This document shows, one piece after another, positions 15,480 to 20,349 of a stretch of DNA of 20,349 bases. The DNA is taken from positions 1 through 20,349 of the IMG/VR virus record IMGVR_UViG_3300037165_000025; one strand, written 5' to 3'. The DNA comes from a virus. Within the stretch, counting starts at the first letter, position 1. Each line of letters starts with the position of its first letter. A model generated the notes under the pieces. The model ran no database searches, had not been told where the DNA came from, and saw only the letters and a list, made by a program, of their open reading frames with translations. The translations under genes and the position numbers were made by a program.

Positions 15480-15731
15480 TTGAGCATTTTCTCCAGCTGG
15501 TTTTAAAAGTGAGAGCCTTACTTCTGTTTCGCTGTATACGGCCGATAGATAAGCTAGCATTTGAAAGACGCTACTAGGTGACCACCGCGGGTTCACTCAG
15601 TCTGCCAGCTGGAGAAAGTTCTTACAAGCTAAAGGCCTTAGTTTAGTAGCCGAGGTCTTGAGGAGTGTCGATACTACGTGTCTGTATTATCCCAATAGTT
15701 ATGCACTGCGACACTTCTCGAATAATTTTAA
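15480..15731 (+). ncRNA. Highly structured leader or non-coding RNA
   Basis: No convincing ORF covers this stretch. A perfect 13-bp stem joins TTTCTCCAGCTGG (15488-15500) to CCAGCTGGAGAAA (15605-15617). Inside it are hairpins at 15507-15523 (AAGTGAG/CTTACTT), 15531-15542 (GCTG/CGGC), 15555-15573 (TAGC/GCTA) and 15578-15596 (GTGACC/GGTTCAC with a bulge). A further hairpin follows at 15626-15644 (AAGCTAA/TTAGTTT), then a 13-pair stem with two G-U wobbles, 15658-15670 with 15709-15721, ending 11 bases before the ribosome binding site of the first gene. I do not match it to a known RNA class. It may be a cis-regulatory leader, an attenuator or a separate RNA. Pairings were found by eye. Confidence 0.5.
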
Positions 15732-15744
15732 AAGAAGGTTAAAT

Positions 15745-16035
15745 ATGAAACGAATATTCAAATATACTCTAGAGGTTGCCGAGGAGCAGGTAATAAATCT
15801 CCCATTCGGTTTTAAGATTCTAAGTATTCAAGTGCAAGCAGGAAAACCTTGCATATGGGTTCTTATAGATGATGCACACGATGGAACAGAGGAAGTGTAT
15901 TTCTATACTATAGGAACCGGACATTCTGCAGATCTCATGCCAAATAACTTTGTAGGAACATACCAATACGGTCCACTAGTATTCCATGTTTTTTATAGGA
16001 ATGGGCAGCAAAGTAATCCTATTCCGAGGAGATAA
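15745..16035 (+). CDS. DUF7352-like phage protein, first gene of the operon
   Basis: I place the start at the ATG at 15745, with AAGAAGG six bases upstream, rather than at the TTG at 15658 that lies in the leader stem. The 96-residue product, starting MKRIFKYTLEVAEEQVINLP, has the pattern of a small phage family (DUF7352): 'IFKY.L......i.LP.g..iL.iq.Q.g.p.iWvL.D', then YTIGTGH, NNFVGTYQYG and LVFHVFY. It is all-beta by eye. No biochemical role is known to me. It is four bases... in practice one base from the next start and heads the operon, so the structured leader controls it first. Confidence 0.65.
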   Translation: MKRIFKYTLEVAEEQVINLPFGFKILSIQVQAGKPCIWVLIDDAHDGTEEVYFYTIGTGHSADLMPNNFVGTYQYGPLVFHVFYRNGQQSNPIPRR

Positions 16036-16036
16036 C

Positions 16037-16297
16037 ATGAACGCAGTAAAAATATTATACGCAGATGGTAGAGTCGAGGATTGCATTAAAAAGCTATCTC
16101 TTGGCCAAATGCAAGAGATTGTTGGCGGCTATATAGAAGTAGTCAAAACCACCGTAAAAAATAGAGCCTTAATAGTCAATGAAGAAGGTAATCTGAAAAA
16201 TCTACCTGAAAATCACAATGCAACAGAATTTGTTCATCCAGATGTTTGGCGTCAAGGTGAAATTAAGGGTAATGCTATTTTGGTGAGGTCAGTGTGA
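16037..16297 (+). CDS. DUF3846-like phage protein
   Basis: The start at 16037 has GAGGAG just upstream (about five bases), and is one base after the previous stop; longer in-frame starts lie inside the previous gene. The 86-residue product begins MNAVKILYADGRVEDCIKKL and contains LGQMQEIVGGYIEVVKT, ALIVNEEGNLKNLPEN, HNATEF and IKGNAILV. 'GyiE.v', 'vNEeGkl..lp.N..At' and a final 'i.GnAil' are the marks of DUF3846, a family spread across phages and mobile elements with unknown function. Confidence 0.7.
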   Translation: MNAVKILYADGRVEDCIKKLSLGQMQEIVGGYIEVVKTTVKNRALIVNEEGNLKNLPENHNATEFVHPDVWRQGEIKGNAILVRSV

Positions 16298-16725
16298 AAG
16301 TACTTGAAAAGGGGCATATTTATAACCTAGAGGTTCGCAAATCTGGCGAACGCGATTCAGGTCAATTACAGCAGCGACTGACATTTATCAACAAGGAGCC
16401 TGGTAATGAGCATAGCGGGACAACTACTCAAGAAGTACTTCGTGTATTGATTGACAGAACTCGTCATTGTGCTAATTGCATGCCGCATAGAAATAATGAG
16501 CAAGCTATTTACCATCTTAGGATGGCATTGATTATGCACGAAGCAAGAGCTTTAGAGCGTAAGTGTGAAAAAGGTGATTATGCGCCTGAGTACGCAACAG
16601 TAGGTACTGACGGACATTTTAGTATATTTGAAAATATGCCAGAAAAACTTGATACTCCCATATTAGATCCGCATCGTAATGATTGGGATCGTGAATGCAA
16701 TCATCTTGTTAAGGAGGAAGTGTAG
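16294..16725 (+). CDS. Acb2/Tad1-hairpin-like protein, possible anti-defence sponge
   Basis: The GTG start at 16294 overlaps the previous stop (GTGTGA). The 143-residue product carries LQQRLTFINKEPGNEHSGTT, TQEVLRVLIDRTRHCANCMP, NNEQAIYHLRMALIMHEARA and LERKCEKG. This matches the pattern of small phage proteins grouped with the Acb2/Tad1 helical-hairpin domain ('Q.I.F..ke.......GTTnEeVL.vLidR......p..eN..Ai..le.AL..l..R...R..rg'). Characterised members bind cyclic dinucleotides (CBASS) or gcADPR (Thoeris). The usual RGVEG ending is replaced by CEKG, two extra cysteines occur at 59 and 62, and about 50 residues follow the hairpin. Homology is by pattern memory; activity is inference. Confidence 0.55.
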   Translation: MKVLEKGHIYNLEVRKSGERDSGQLQQRLTFINKEPGNEHSGTTTQEVLRVLIDRTRHCANCMPHRNNEQAIYHLRMALIMHEARALERKCEKGDYAPEYATVGTDGHFSIFENMPEKLDTPILDPHRNDWDRECNHLVKEEV

Positions 16726-16961
16726 TGGCACATAATAAGAATCTAGTATGTATAGGTAAGGATATTTGGGTTCATCCTAAATGGCTTGTTAGTATAACAC
16801 CTACTACTGAGTATACTCATCCCGATAAAAACAAAGCACCTGTTGAAGTGGTTAGTGGTTCTGTAATTAAGATGATGGATGGCACCCATTATCTTGTTAA
16901 GGGTCAAACACCTAATGAGCTAATTAAGAATACAGATTGGAAATCGTATGAAAGTAGGTAA
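16725..16961 (+). CDS. Small FlbD-like protein, function unknown
   Basis: A GTG start at 16725 overlaps the previous TAG (TAGTG), with a strong AAGGAGG seven to eight bases upstream. The 78-residue product has IWVHPKWLVSITPTT, SVIKMMDGTHYLVKGQTPNE and LIKNT. The pattern 'x-H/N-P-x-x-(L/I)-x-x-I...T-x-I-x-(L/M)-x-x-G-x-x-Y-x-V-x-x-x-x-x-E-(L/V)-I' is like the FlbD/FlgD-type small beta domain found in flagellar operons and also in phage hypotheticals. A flagellar role is unlikely; shared fold is the safer inference. Confidence 0.55.
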   Translation: MAHNKNLVCIGKDIWVHPKWLVSITPTTEYTHPDKNKAPVEVVSGSVIKMMDGTHYLVKGQTPNELIKNTDWKSYESR

Positions 16962-17115
16962 AATTACAATCGTTTTGGAAAAAGTACCTTCAGATTCTAC
17001 ATGCTGGCTGTTACCTGAATATTATTACTTTGCATCCGTAGAACCTGGACATGCCGAGATCGGTTATACGCCTTTGCAAGCGATTAAAAAGCTACTTAAA
17101 AAAGAGAAGATATAA
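16948..17115 (+). CDS. Small protein (55 aa), unknown
   Basis: An ORF filling the space between its neighbours: the ATG at 16948 overlaps the previous gene by 14 bases, and its TAA shares bases with the next ATG (TAATG). The product begins MKVGKITIVLEKVPSDSTCW, continues with an aromatic strand (LLPEYYYFASVEPG) and ends in a basic helix (TPLQAIKKLLKKEKI). The 'beta strand pair plus C-terminal helix' outline is like small phage proteins that adopt an antitoxin-like fold, but I cannot name a family. No clear Shine-Dalgarno; coupling is likely. Confidence 0.5.
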   Translation: MKVGKITIVLEKVPSDSTCWLLPEYYYFASVEPGHAEIGYTPLQAIKKLLKKEKI

Positions 17116-17387
17116 TGACAAAAGATGAAAGCAAACCCGCATCTGTATGGGTGCTGTTAAGTGTGGCGAATAATTACGACCAGCCTGCCGGTGCGTTTGA
17201 AGGTTGGTGGTCTAGGAAGCCTACATTCGATATGCTTCTGGACCTATTCGCAGTTACGACCACCAATGAGAAAGGTGTAATAGCTATTGCAGGATTACTT
17301 AACGGCAACTCTGTGAGATTTCCTTCGGACGATACCGACTATTACTTATCTGAAGTTCCGGAGGGTTCATGGCCGACAGAGAAATAA
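17115..17387 (+). CDS. Small protein (90 aa), unknown
   Basis: The product starts MTKDESKPASVWVLLSVANN, a segment like small phage proteins in which a strand 'vwvl.s..n.YdQp' precedes an acidic or aromatic turn. It continues AGAFEGWWSRKPTFDMLLDL and ends SEVPEGSWPTEK. Tryptophan content is high for its size. It is coupled to both neighbours: TAATG at its start and a 19-base overlap with the deaminase gene at its end. The ribosome binding site is AAAGAGAAG in the tail of the upstream gene. Function unknown. Confidence 0.55.
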   Translation: MTKDESKPASVWVLLSVANNYDQPAGAFEGWWSRKPTFDMLLDLFAVTTTNEKGVIAIAGLLNGNSVRFPSDDTDYYLSEVPEGSWPTEK

Positions 17388-17824
17388 GTATGGAATGGGA
17401 TAAGCGTTTCTTAGAAGTTGCAAAGCTGGTGGCTGAGTGGTCGAAAGATCCTTCTACTAAGGTAGGTGCTGTACTCGTAAATGATGATCGCCGCATTGTG
17501 GGAACTGGTTATAACGGCTTTCCTAAGGGTATTCTAGATACGCACGATAGGTTGAGTAATCGTGAGGTAAAGCTAGAAATGGTTGTACATGCTGAAATAA
17601 ATGCGGTACTGAATTCGGTTGCTAAAACTAAAGATACCATTCTTTACTGTACATTCTTTCCCTGCCCTAAATGTGCTAGCATGCTTATTCAGGCGGGAAT
17701 AAAACGAGTGGTAACCTTACCTAGTCCATCCGACGATAGATACAAAGACCAAAGAAAAATATCTGAGGAAATGTTTAATGAGGTAGGAATTCAAATCAAC
17801 AATAACTATAGAGGAACAATATGA
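17369..17824 (+). CDS. Deoxycytidylate (dCMP) deaminase
   Basis: Converts dCMP to dUMP, feeding dTTP synthesis during phage replication. The zinc-dependent deaminase signature is complete: HAE at residues 74-76 (zinc His and catalytic Glu) and PCPKC at 98-102 (zinc Cys99 and Cys102). DPSTKVGAVLV and GTGYNGFPKG are also typical. At 151 residues it has normal length. I keep the ATG at 17369 because GGAGG lies close upstream, inside the preceding gene. The ATG at 17390 (MEWDKRF) matches the usual family N-terminus better and would avoid overlap, but has only a weak GAGA site. Confidence 0.9.
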   Translation: MADREISMEWDKRFLEVAKLVAEWSKDPSTKVGAVLVNDDRRIVGTGYNGFPKGILDTHDRLSNREVKLEMVVHAEINAVLNSVAKTKDTILYCTFFPCPKCASMLIQAGIKRVVTLPSPSDDRYKDQRKISEEMFNEVGIQINNNYRGTI

Positions 17825-18030
17825 AAGTAGACGAAGCAAAAGTACACGGCAGAATAAATAATGCATTAGTAGAATTGGGTGCGATTAATACTATTACTAA
17901 GAAGGCAACCATAAAAGATAAAGATGTTGAAAAAGAAATCACAGTTCCTGTTGCTTCAGCAGAAGTTATTGGCATGATTTTAGATGCAACAACTAAATTA
18001 AAAGCAGCTCAGGCAATTTTAGAGGCGTAG
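17821..18030 (+). CDS. Small protein (69 aa), unknown
   Basis: Starts MKVDEAKVHGRINNALVELG and overlaps the deaminase stop as ATGA, with GAGGAAC a few bases upstream. The sequence reads as a helix, a short strand-turn with many charges (KKATIKDKDVEKEITVPV) and a C-terminal helix (VIGMILDATTKLKAAQAIL). It directly precedes the second protease gene, seven bases away, so the two are probably cotranslated. No family recognised; it is not obviously a scaffold. Confidence 0.55.
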   Translation: MKVDEAKVHGRINNALVELGAINTITKKATIKDKDVEKEITVPVASAEVIGMILDATTKLKAAQAILEA

Positions 18031-18037
18031 GTCAGCT

Positions 18038-18445
18038 ATGTTATTCACTGGTTATGCATGCGTATTCGGACACGTCGATAATCAGCTTGATATGGTTGTG
18101 CAAGGAGCATTCGAAGGAACTCTCAAAGAACTCGGTGCGCACCCGCTACCGCTATTATGGTCACATGATGAGACAGAACAGATTGGTTGGATAACACACT
18201 TTCGTGAAACCGAATATGGCTTGTATATTGAGGGTGAGATTTGGGAACACACAGTTAGAAATACTACTTTGAGTAAGCGGTTGAAAAGTAAAAAAGTGAA
18301 GGGTTTGAGTATAGGTTATAAGGTGAGAGATTACACGTTAGATATATCCGGTGTGAGAATTATCACTAGGTTAGATCTATACGAAATATCAATAGTGATG
18401 TATCCGGCAAATACTATGGCAACAATAGTTAAGTGCAGTATATGA
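18038..18445 (+). CDS. HK97-type (S78) prohead protease, outside the head cluster
   Basis: The 135-residue product is a compact HK97 family protease. LFTGYACVFGHVDNQLDMVV is the standard start. LLWSHDETEQIGW gives the catalytic His43, VKGLSIGYKV gives Ser91, and LDLYEISIVMYPAN gives Glu116; together these make the His-Ser-Glu triad expected of S78 proteases. The family normally has about 200 residues with a C-terminal extension, so this is close to a bare catalytic core. It lies on the plus strand between a 69-residue and a 61-residue unknown protein, far from the capsid genes, while another protease is fused to the scaffold in the virion operon. Its ribosome binding site is weak (TAGG). Confidence 0.85.
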   Translation: MLFTGYACVFGHVDNQLDMVVQGAFEGTLKELGAHPLPLLWSHDETEQIGWITHFRETEYGLYIEGEIWEHTVRNTTLSKRLKSKKVKGLSIGYKVRDYTLDISGVRIITRLDLYEISIVMYPANTMATIVKCSI

Positions 18446-18627
18446 CCGATAAGCTTGATGAAGTCATACGTGATATGGAACGGCTAGAGAAAGTTGAAAG
18501 GATAATCGGTATGCTGGAAAGAATAAAGTTTAGAAAAGATAGCCCTTCAGGACTTTTTGGTTCACACATTGCTAAGTCTTTGGAGCATCTTGATCAGGCA
18601 AAGAAAGTTCTAATAAGAAGATTATGA
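18442..18627 (+). CDS. Small coiled-coil-like protein (61 aa), unknown
   Basis: I choose the ATG at 18442, which overlaps the protease stop as ATGA; an in-frame GTG at 18433 lies within the protease gene. The product begins MTDKLDEVIRDMERLEKVER and is nearly all charged helix with hydrophobic positions at heptad-like spacing, continuing IIGMLERIKFRKD and ending HLDQAKKVLIRRL. Direct coupling to the S78 protease makes a partner or substrate possible, but nothing in the sequence shows it. Confidence 0.5.
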   Translation: MTDKLDEVIRDMERLEKVERIIGMLERIKFRKDSPSGLFGSHIAKSLEHLDQAKKVLIRRL

Positions 18628-18645
18628 TAACCCACATTTCGACAC

Positions 18646-18673
18646 TTGCTTGAATACTTAACTGCATTATAAT
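18646..18673 (+). promoter_or_regulatory. Possible internal promoter
   Basis: A perfect TATAAT (18668-18673) lies 16 bases after TTGCTT (18646-18651), in the only sizeable gap of this operon, with transcription expected to start near 18680 and an AAAGGAGAG ribosome binding site at 18686-18694. The upstream box matches only half of the consensus. Confidence 0.4.
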
Positions 18674-18696
18674 AACTTAACAACAAAGGAGAGACT

Positions 18697-18893
18697 ATGA
18701 TTACCAAACAACAAGCCGGAACTGATACGCATTGGCGGAGCTTGTTGCAGCGTTGGAGGACAGTGCGGTTAGGTTCGCGCAGATAGAGCAATTTCAAGAG
18801 AAATATCTGGGGAGATTTTATCTATCTGTAACGGCGGTTCACGAAGCTGTTGATAAGGCCATTGCAAAAGCCAAATCACATCTAAAACAATAA
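18697..18893 (+). pseudogene. Small gene split by a frameshift
   Basis: The ATG at 18697 has a strong AAAGGAG site and reads MITKQQAGTD, but its frame ends at TAG after 29 codons. A second frame, open from about 18733 to TAA at 18891, encodes ALAELVAALEDSAVRFAQIE and then FQEKYLGRFYLSVTAVHEAV plus a lysine-rich end. Joining them by a minus-one shift (or one added base) gives a coherent 65-residue helical protein. No slippery heptamer is visible in the window where a shift must occur, so an indel or a sequence error is more likely than programmed frameshifting. Confidence 0.5.
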
Positions 18894-18909
18894 GAACAGG
18901 AATAGGGAT

Positions 18910-19173
18910 ATGAGCGAATGGCAACCGATAGAAACAGCGCCGAAAGATGAAACTGAGGTTTTCTTATGGATACCGGGTGTTTCTAATTATCCAATAGCCG
19001 GACATTACACTAGCGCAGAACGCGTTGAGGAAGATTACGGCGATCCTGAGTATATGGAGGAAGGCTGGTACTTAGGCTATGGCTATCCCGGTGATTTAGG
19101 GGAAGAAACCTACGAACCAACCCACTGGATGCCACTACCTAACCCACCCAAAAGCGAGTCTAATCATGAATAA
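18910..19173 (+). CDS. DUF551 domain protein
   Basis: The 87-residue product is a clear DUF551 member: MSEWQPIETAPKDETEVFLW at the start, then IAGHYTS, a variable acidic middle segment, and the signature PTHWMPLPNPP at the end. Members are common in phages and prophages of Pseudomonadota; they have no known function. An AGGAATAGGG stretch provides the ribosome binding site. It overlaps the next gene by the octamer ATGAATAA. Confidence 0.8.
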   Translation: MSEWQPIETAPKDETEVFLWIPGVSNYPIAGHYTSAERVEEDYGDPEYMEEGWYLGYGYPGDLGEETYEPTHWMPLPNPPKSESNHE

Positions 19174-19375
19174 CAACCACTCGGAATTAATAGTATCTTT
19201 TGGTAAAACTGAAATAGTTACCAATTTTGTTCACCCGCCTATTCCCGACAGAAGATTTGATTACCAAGCTTATCGGGATGGCTATGATGAAGGGAATCTA
19301 ATGGGCTGGGGCGAAACTAAAGATCTGGCAATCGCGGATTTATTAGAACAAGAGTATGAGGCTTTGTATGAATAA
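19166..19375 (+). CDS. Small conserved phage protein (69 aa), unknown
   Basis: The product begins MNNNHSELIVSFGKTEIVTN and contains FVHPPIPDRRFDYQAYRDGY, then EGNLMGWGETKDLAIADLLE. 'HPPIP.R.fDw.A...gy..g...GwG.T..eAiaDL' is a recurring motif of small phage proteins that I recognise but cannot name by function. It overlaps the genes on both sides by eight bases (ATGAATAA), with each start inside the end of its neighbour, so translation should be coupled. Confidence 0.6.
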   Translation: MNNNHSELIVSFGKTEIVTNFVHPPIPDRRFDYQAYRDGYDEGNLMGWGETKDLAIADLLEQEYEALYE

Positions 19376-19811
19376 TAACCAGACAACACAGGCTGAGTAT
19401 CCGGCAATTGAAGCAGTTAAGCGCATACCTATTAGCGATGCCAAAACCTACGCCTTAAAAAATGGACAAGTTCAAGTTTTGATTTTATCTCGCGGTTCTG
19501 ATGGTACAGATCATTGCGTTACATGGGGTAAATCTGTTGAACAGTGCGCCGAAGCTGCTGAAATGGGCAACAGACTCAAAGCAATGTTAAAATGGCCGCA
19601 ACGTTGCCAACAAGAGCCTTCAAGGGTTAAGAATCTCCAAGCTCGGTTAAAACAGGCCGATTTATTGGTGGATGCCGCTAAAGAGGCGCTGAAGATTATT
19701 GATAATGGCTGCACCACAAACGCGACTCAATCAAATAAACAGCGCATTGCTCAGGCATTAAAACAAGCACTAGCAAACTACCAAGCCAATAAGGAACAAA
19801 CAAATGAGTAA
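19368..19811 (+). CDS. Conserved phage protein (147 aa), two-part, unknown
   Basis: I prefer the ATG at 19368 (MNNNQTTQAEY), which has GAGG six bases upstream, over the in-frame ATG at 19356. The first half, AIEAVKRIPISDAKTYALKN then QVQVLILSRGSDGTDHCVTW and GKSVEQCAEAAEMGNRLKAM, resembles a widespread phage domain ('A..iA..ygy.qVii..r......H.tt.G....hc..Aa..g..lk'). The second half is helical, with a charged region LQARLKQADLLVDAAKEALK and a C-terminal helix RIAQALKQALANY common in accessory phage proteins. Function unknown. Confidence 0.55.
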   Translation: MNNNQTTQAEYPAIEAVKRIPISDAKTYALKNGQVQVLILSRGSDGTDHCVTWGKSVEQCAEAAEMGNRLKAMLKWPQRCQQEPSRVKNLQARLKQADLLVDAAKEALKIIDNGCTTNATQSNKQRIAQALKQALANYQANKEQTNE

Positions 19812-20124
19812 TGTGATTGAGAAATGTGCTAGGGCTATTGATAAGGCACTAACTAAAGCTGATAAGTTTGGCGTGCCGGAAAGAGAGGCATGTCAAGAAG
19901 CAGCCAAAGCGTGTTTAGCCGCATTAGCTGATGGCGAATTGGACGGAAACGCGCTTAGCAAAGCGGCCAGAACTTATCATATTGGTAGAACGTCCTATCC
20001 AATGCAAGAAAATGGATATACGGAATTTGATAACAATCGTGCCGAATCTATCGTCCGCGCATATCTTCAAGCACTAACTAAAGGGAGTGGGGGGTATGAG
20101 TCGGGGAATGAGTGTTACTTATAG
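19804..20124 (+). CDS. Small helical phage protein (106 aa), unknown
   Basis: The product begins MSNVIEKCARAIDKALTKAD and includes EREACQEAAKACLAALAD, an alanine-rich helical repeat typical of small phage early proteins, then a Tyr-rich middle (ARTYHIGRTSYPMQENGY) and a second helix (ESIVRAYLQALTKG). It is joined to the upstream gene through ATGAGTAA, the third such eight-base overlap in a row. Its 3' end overlaps the next reading frame by 29 bases. No named family recognised. Confidence 0.5.
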   Translation: MSNVIEKCARAIDKALTKADKFGVPEREACQEAAKACLAALADGELDGNALSKAARTYHIGRTSYPMQENGYTEFDNNRAESIVRAYLQALTKGSGGYESGNECYL

Positions 20125-20339
20125 TTTAGTATGTCCCGAAACTAAAATAAGGCTTTGGGTCGGACAACGGGGAGCTGGCGAAGATATTCCTTGGTTATAT
20201 GAAGGTGAGATAGCTATGAAACAATTAACTGATTTTTTTTAATTTTCACATAGATAAGCCTATCTTATACGTTTCAGATTTCTGGTTTGAAGATAAAGAG
20301 GAATATTATAAGGAATTTGAAACTGAGGTAAAGAAATGA
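20096..20339 (+). pseudogene. Small gene interrupted at a T8 run
   Basis: The ATG at 20096 (MSRGMSVTYSLVCPETKIRL) is read for 48 codons to a stop created right after a run of eight T (20233-20240). Removing one T joins the frame to 32 further codons (NFHIDKPILYVSDFWFEDKE and more) ending at TGA 20337-20339, which overlaps the next ATG as ATGA. The joined 80-residue product is hydrophobic-acidic with aromatic strands. The perfect coupling at the end argues the full frame is or recently was the real gene. GGAGTGGGGGGT precedes the ATG. Confidence 0.55.
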
Positions 20340-20349
20340 GCGATATAAT
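20336..20349 (+). CDS. Next gene, first codons only
   Basis: An ATG at 20336 overlapping the previous stop (ATGA) begins MSDI before the window ends. An AAAGAA stretch lies just upstream. Too short for any identification. Confidence 0.4.

Noticed and set aside
15577-15600. tRNA-like GGGTTCACTC segment in the leader
   Set aside because: It resembles a T-loop, but no acceptor stem, anticodon arm or CCA end can be built around it.
15658-15744. Extended TTG start for the first accessory gene
   Set aside because: It would run through a strong leader stem; the ATG at 15745 has a good AAGAAGG site and matches the family N-terminus.
15709-18662. Similarity of CGACACTT...GAATA near 15709 and near 18640
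   Set aside because: An eight-base identity plus loose AT-rich matches is too weak to call a repeat without a genome-wide search.
1-20349. CRISPR array, insertion sequence, integrase or attachment site
   Set aside because: No regularly spaced direct repeats, transposase or recombinase motifs, or tRNA gene fragments were seen.

Overview
This window is a piece of a tailed bacteriophage (or prophage) genome, moderately AT-rich by eye, organised as two divergent blocks on either side of a 390-base control region (15354-15744). Gene content is siphovirus-like: terminase, DUF1073-type portal, HK97-fold capsid of the encapsulin-like phage family, HK97-type head-tail connector proteins, tail terminator and a tail tube gene running off the left edge. 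Strong AAGGAG-type ribosome binding sites and near-consensus sigma70 promoters fit a bacterial host with ordinary sigma70 rules, and the family mix (DUF551, DUF1073, DUF2213) suggests a Pseudomonadota host. That host call is inference. No integrase, repressor, lysis, tRNA or DNA polymerase gene is visible here.

Left block (minus strand, 15353 down to 1), the virion operon in packaging-to-tail order: putative small terminase, a DUF6527-like protein, large terminase, portal, a BppU-like beta protein, a 1422-residue fibre with small satellite genes, a DUF1617-like protein, a DUF2213 prohead protease fused to a scaffold domain, decoration protein, major capsid protein, an acidic linker protein, four head-tail joining/completion proteins and the start of the tail tube gene. 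Most genes overlap or abut (ATGA, TAATG). Two promoter-like sites with perfect TATAAT boxes serve this block: one directly at its first gene (15360-15389) and one just upstream of the protease/capsid genes (5473-5502). The scaffold appears to have its own ribosome binding site inside the protease gene.

Control region (15354-15744): divergent promoters, then a leader of roughly 270 nt for the rightward operon that can fold into two long stems (13 bp each) and several small hairpins. This is the best candidate here for an undescribed element.

Right block (plus strand, 15745 to the end): a tightly packed operon of small accessory genes. Recognisable are DUF7352-, DUF3846- and DUF551-like proteins, an Acb2/Tad1-hairpin-like protein (possible decoy for cyclic nucleotide immune signals), a FlbD-like protein, a dCMP deaminase, and a complete HK97-type (S78) prohead protease that sits away from the capsid genes although the late block already has its own protease. 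Two small genes in this block are split by frameshifts, one at a run of eight T.

Together the left block builds and fills the capsid and attaches a fibre and tail; the right block probably conditions the host and nucleotide pools early. The main points of interest are the structured leader, the second protease, the possible anti-defence protein, the nested scaffold gene, a recently duplicated and glycine-repeat-rich fibre inserted between head genes, and the T8 frameshift.
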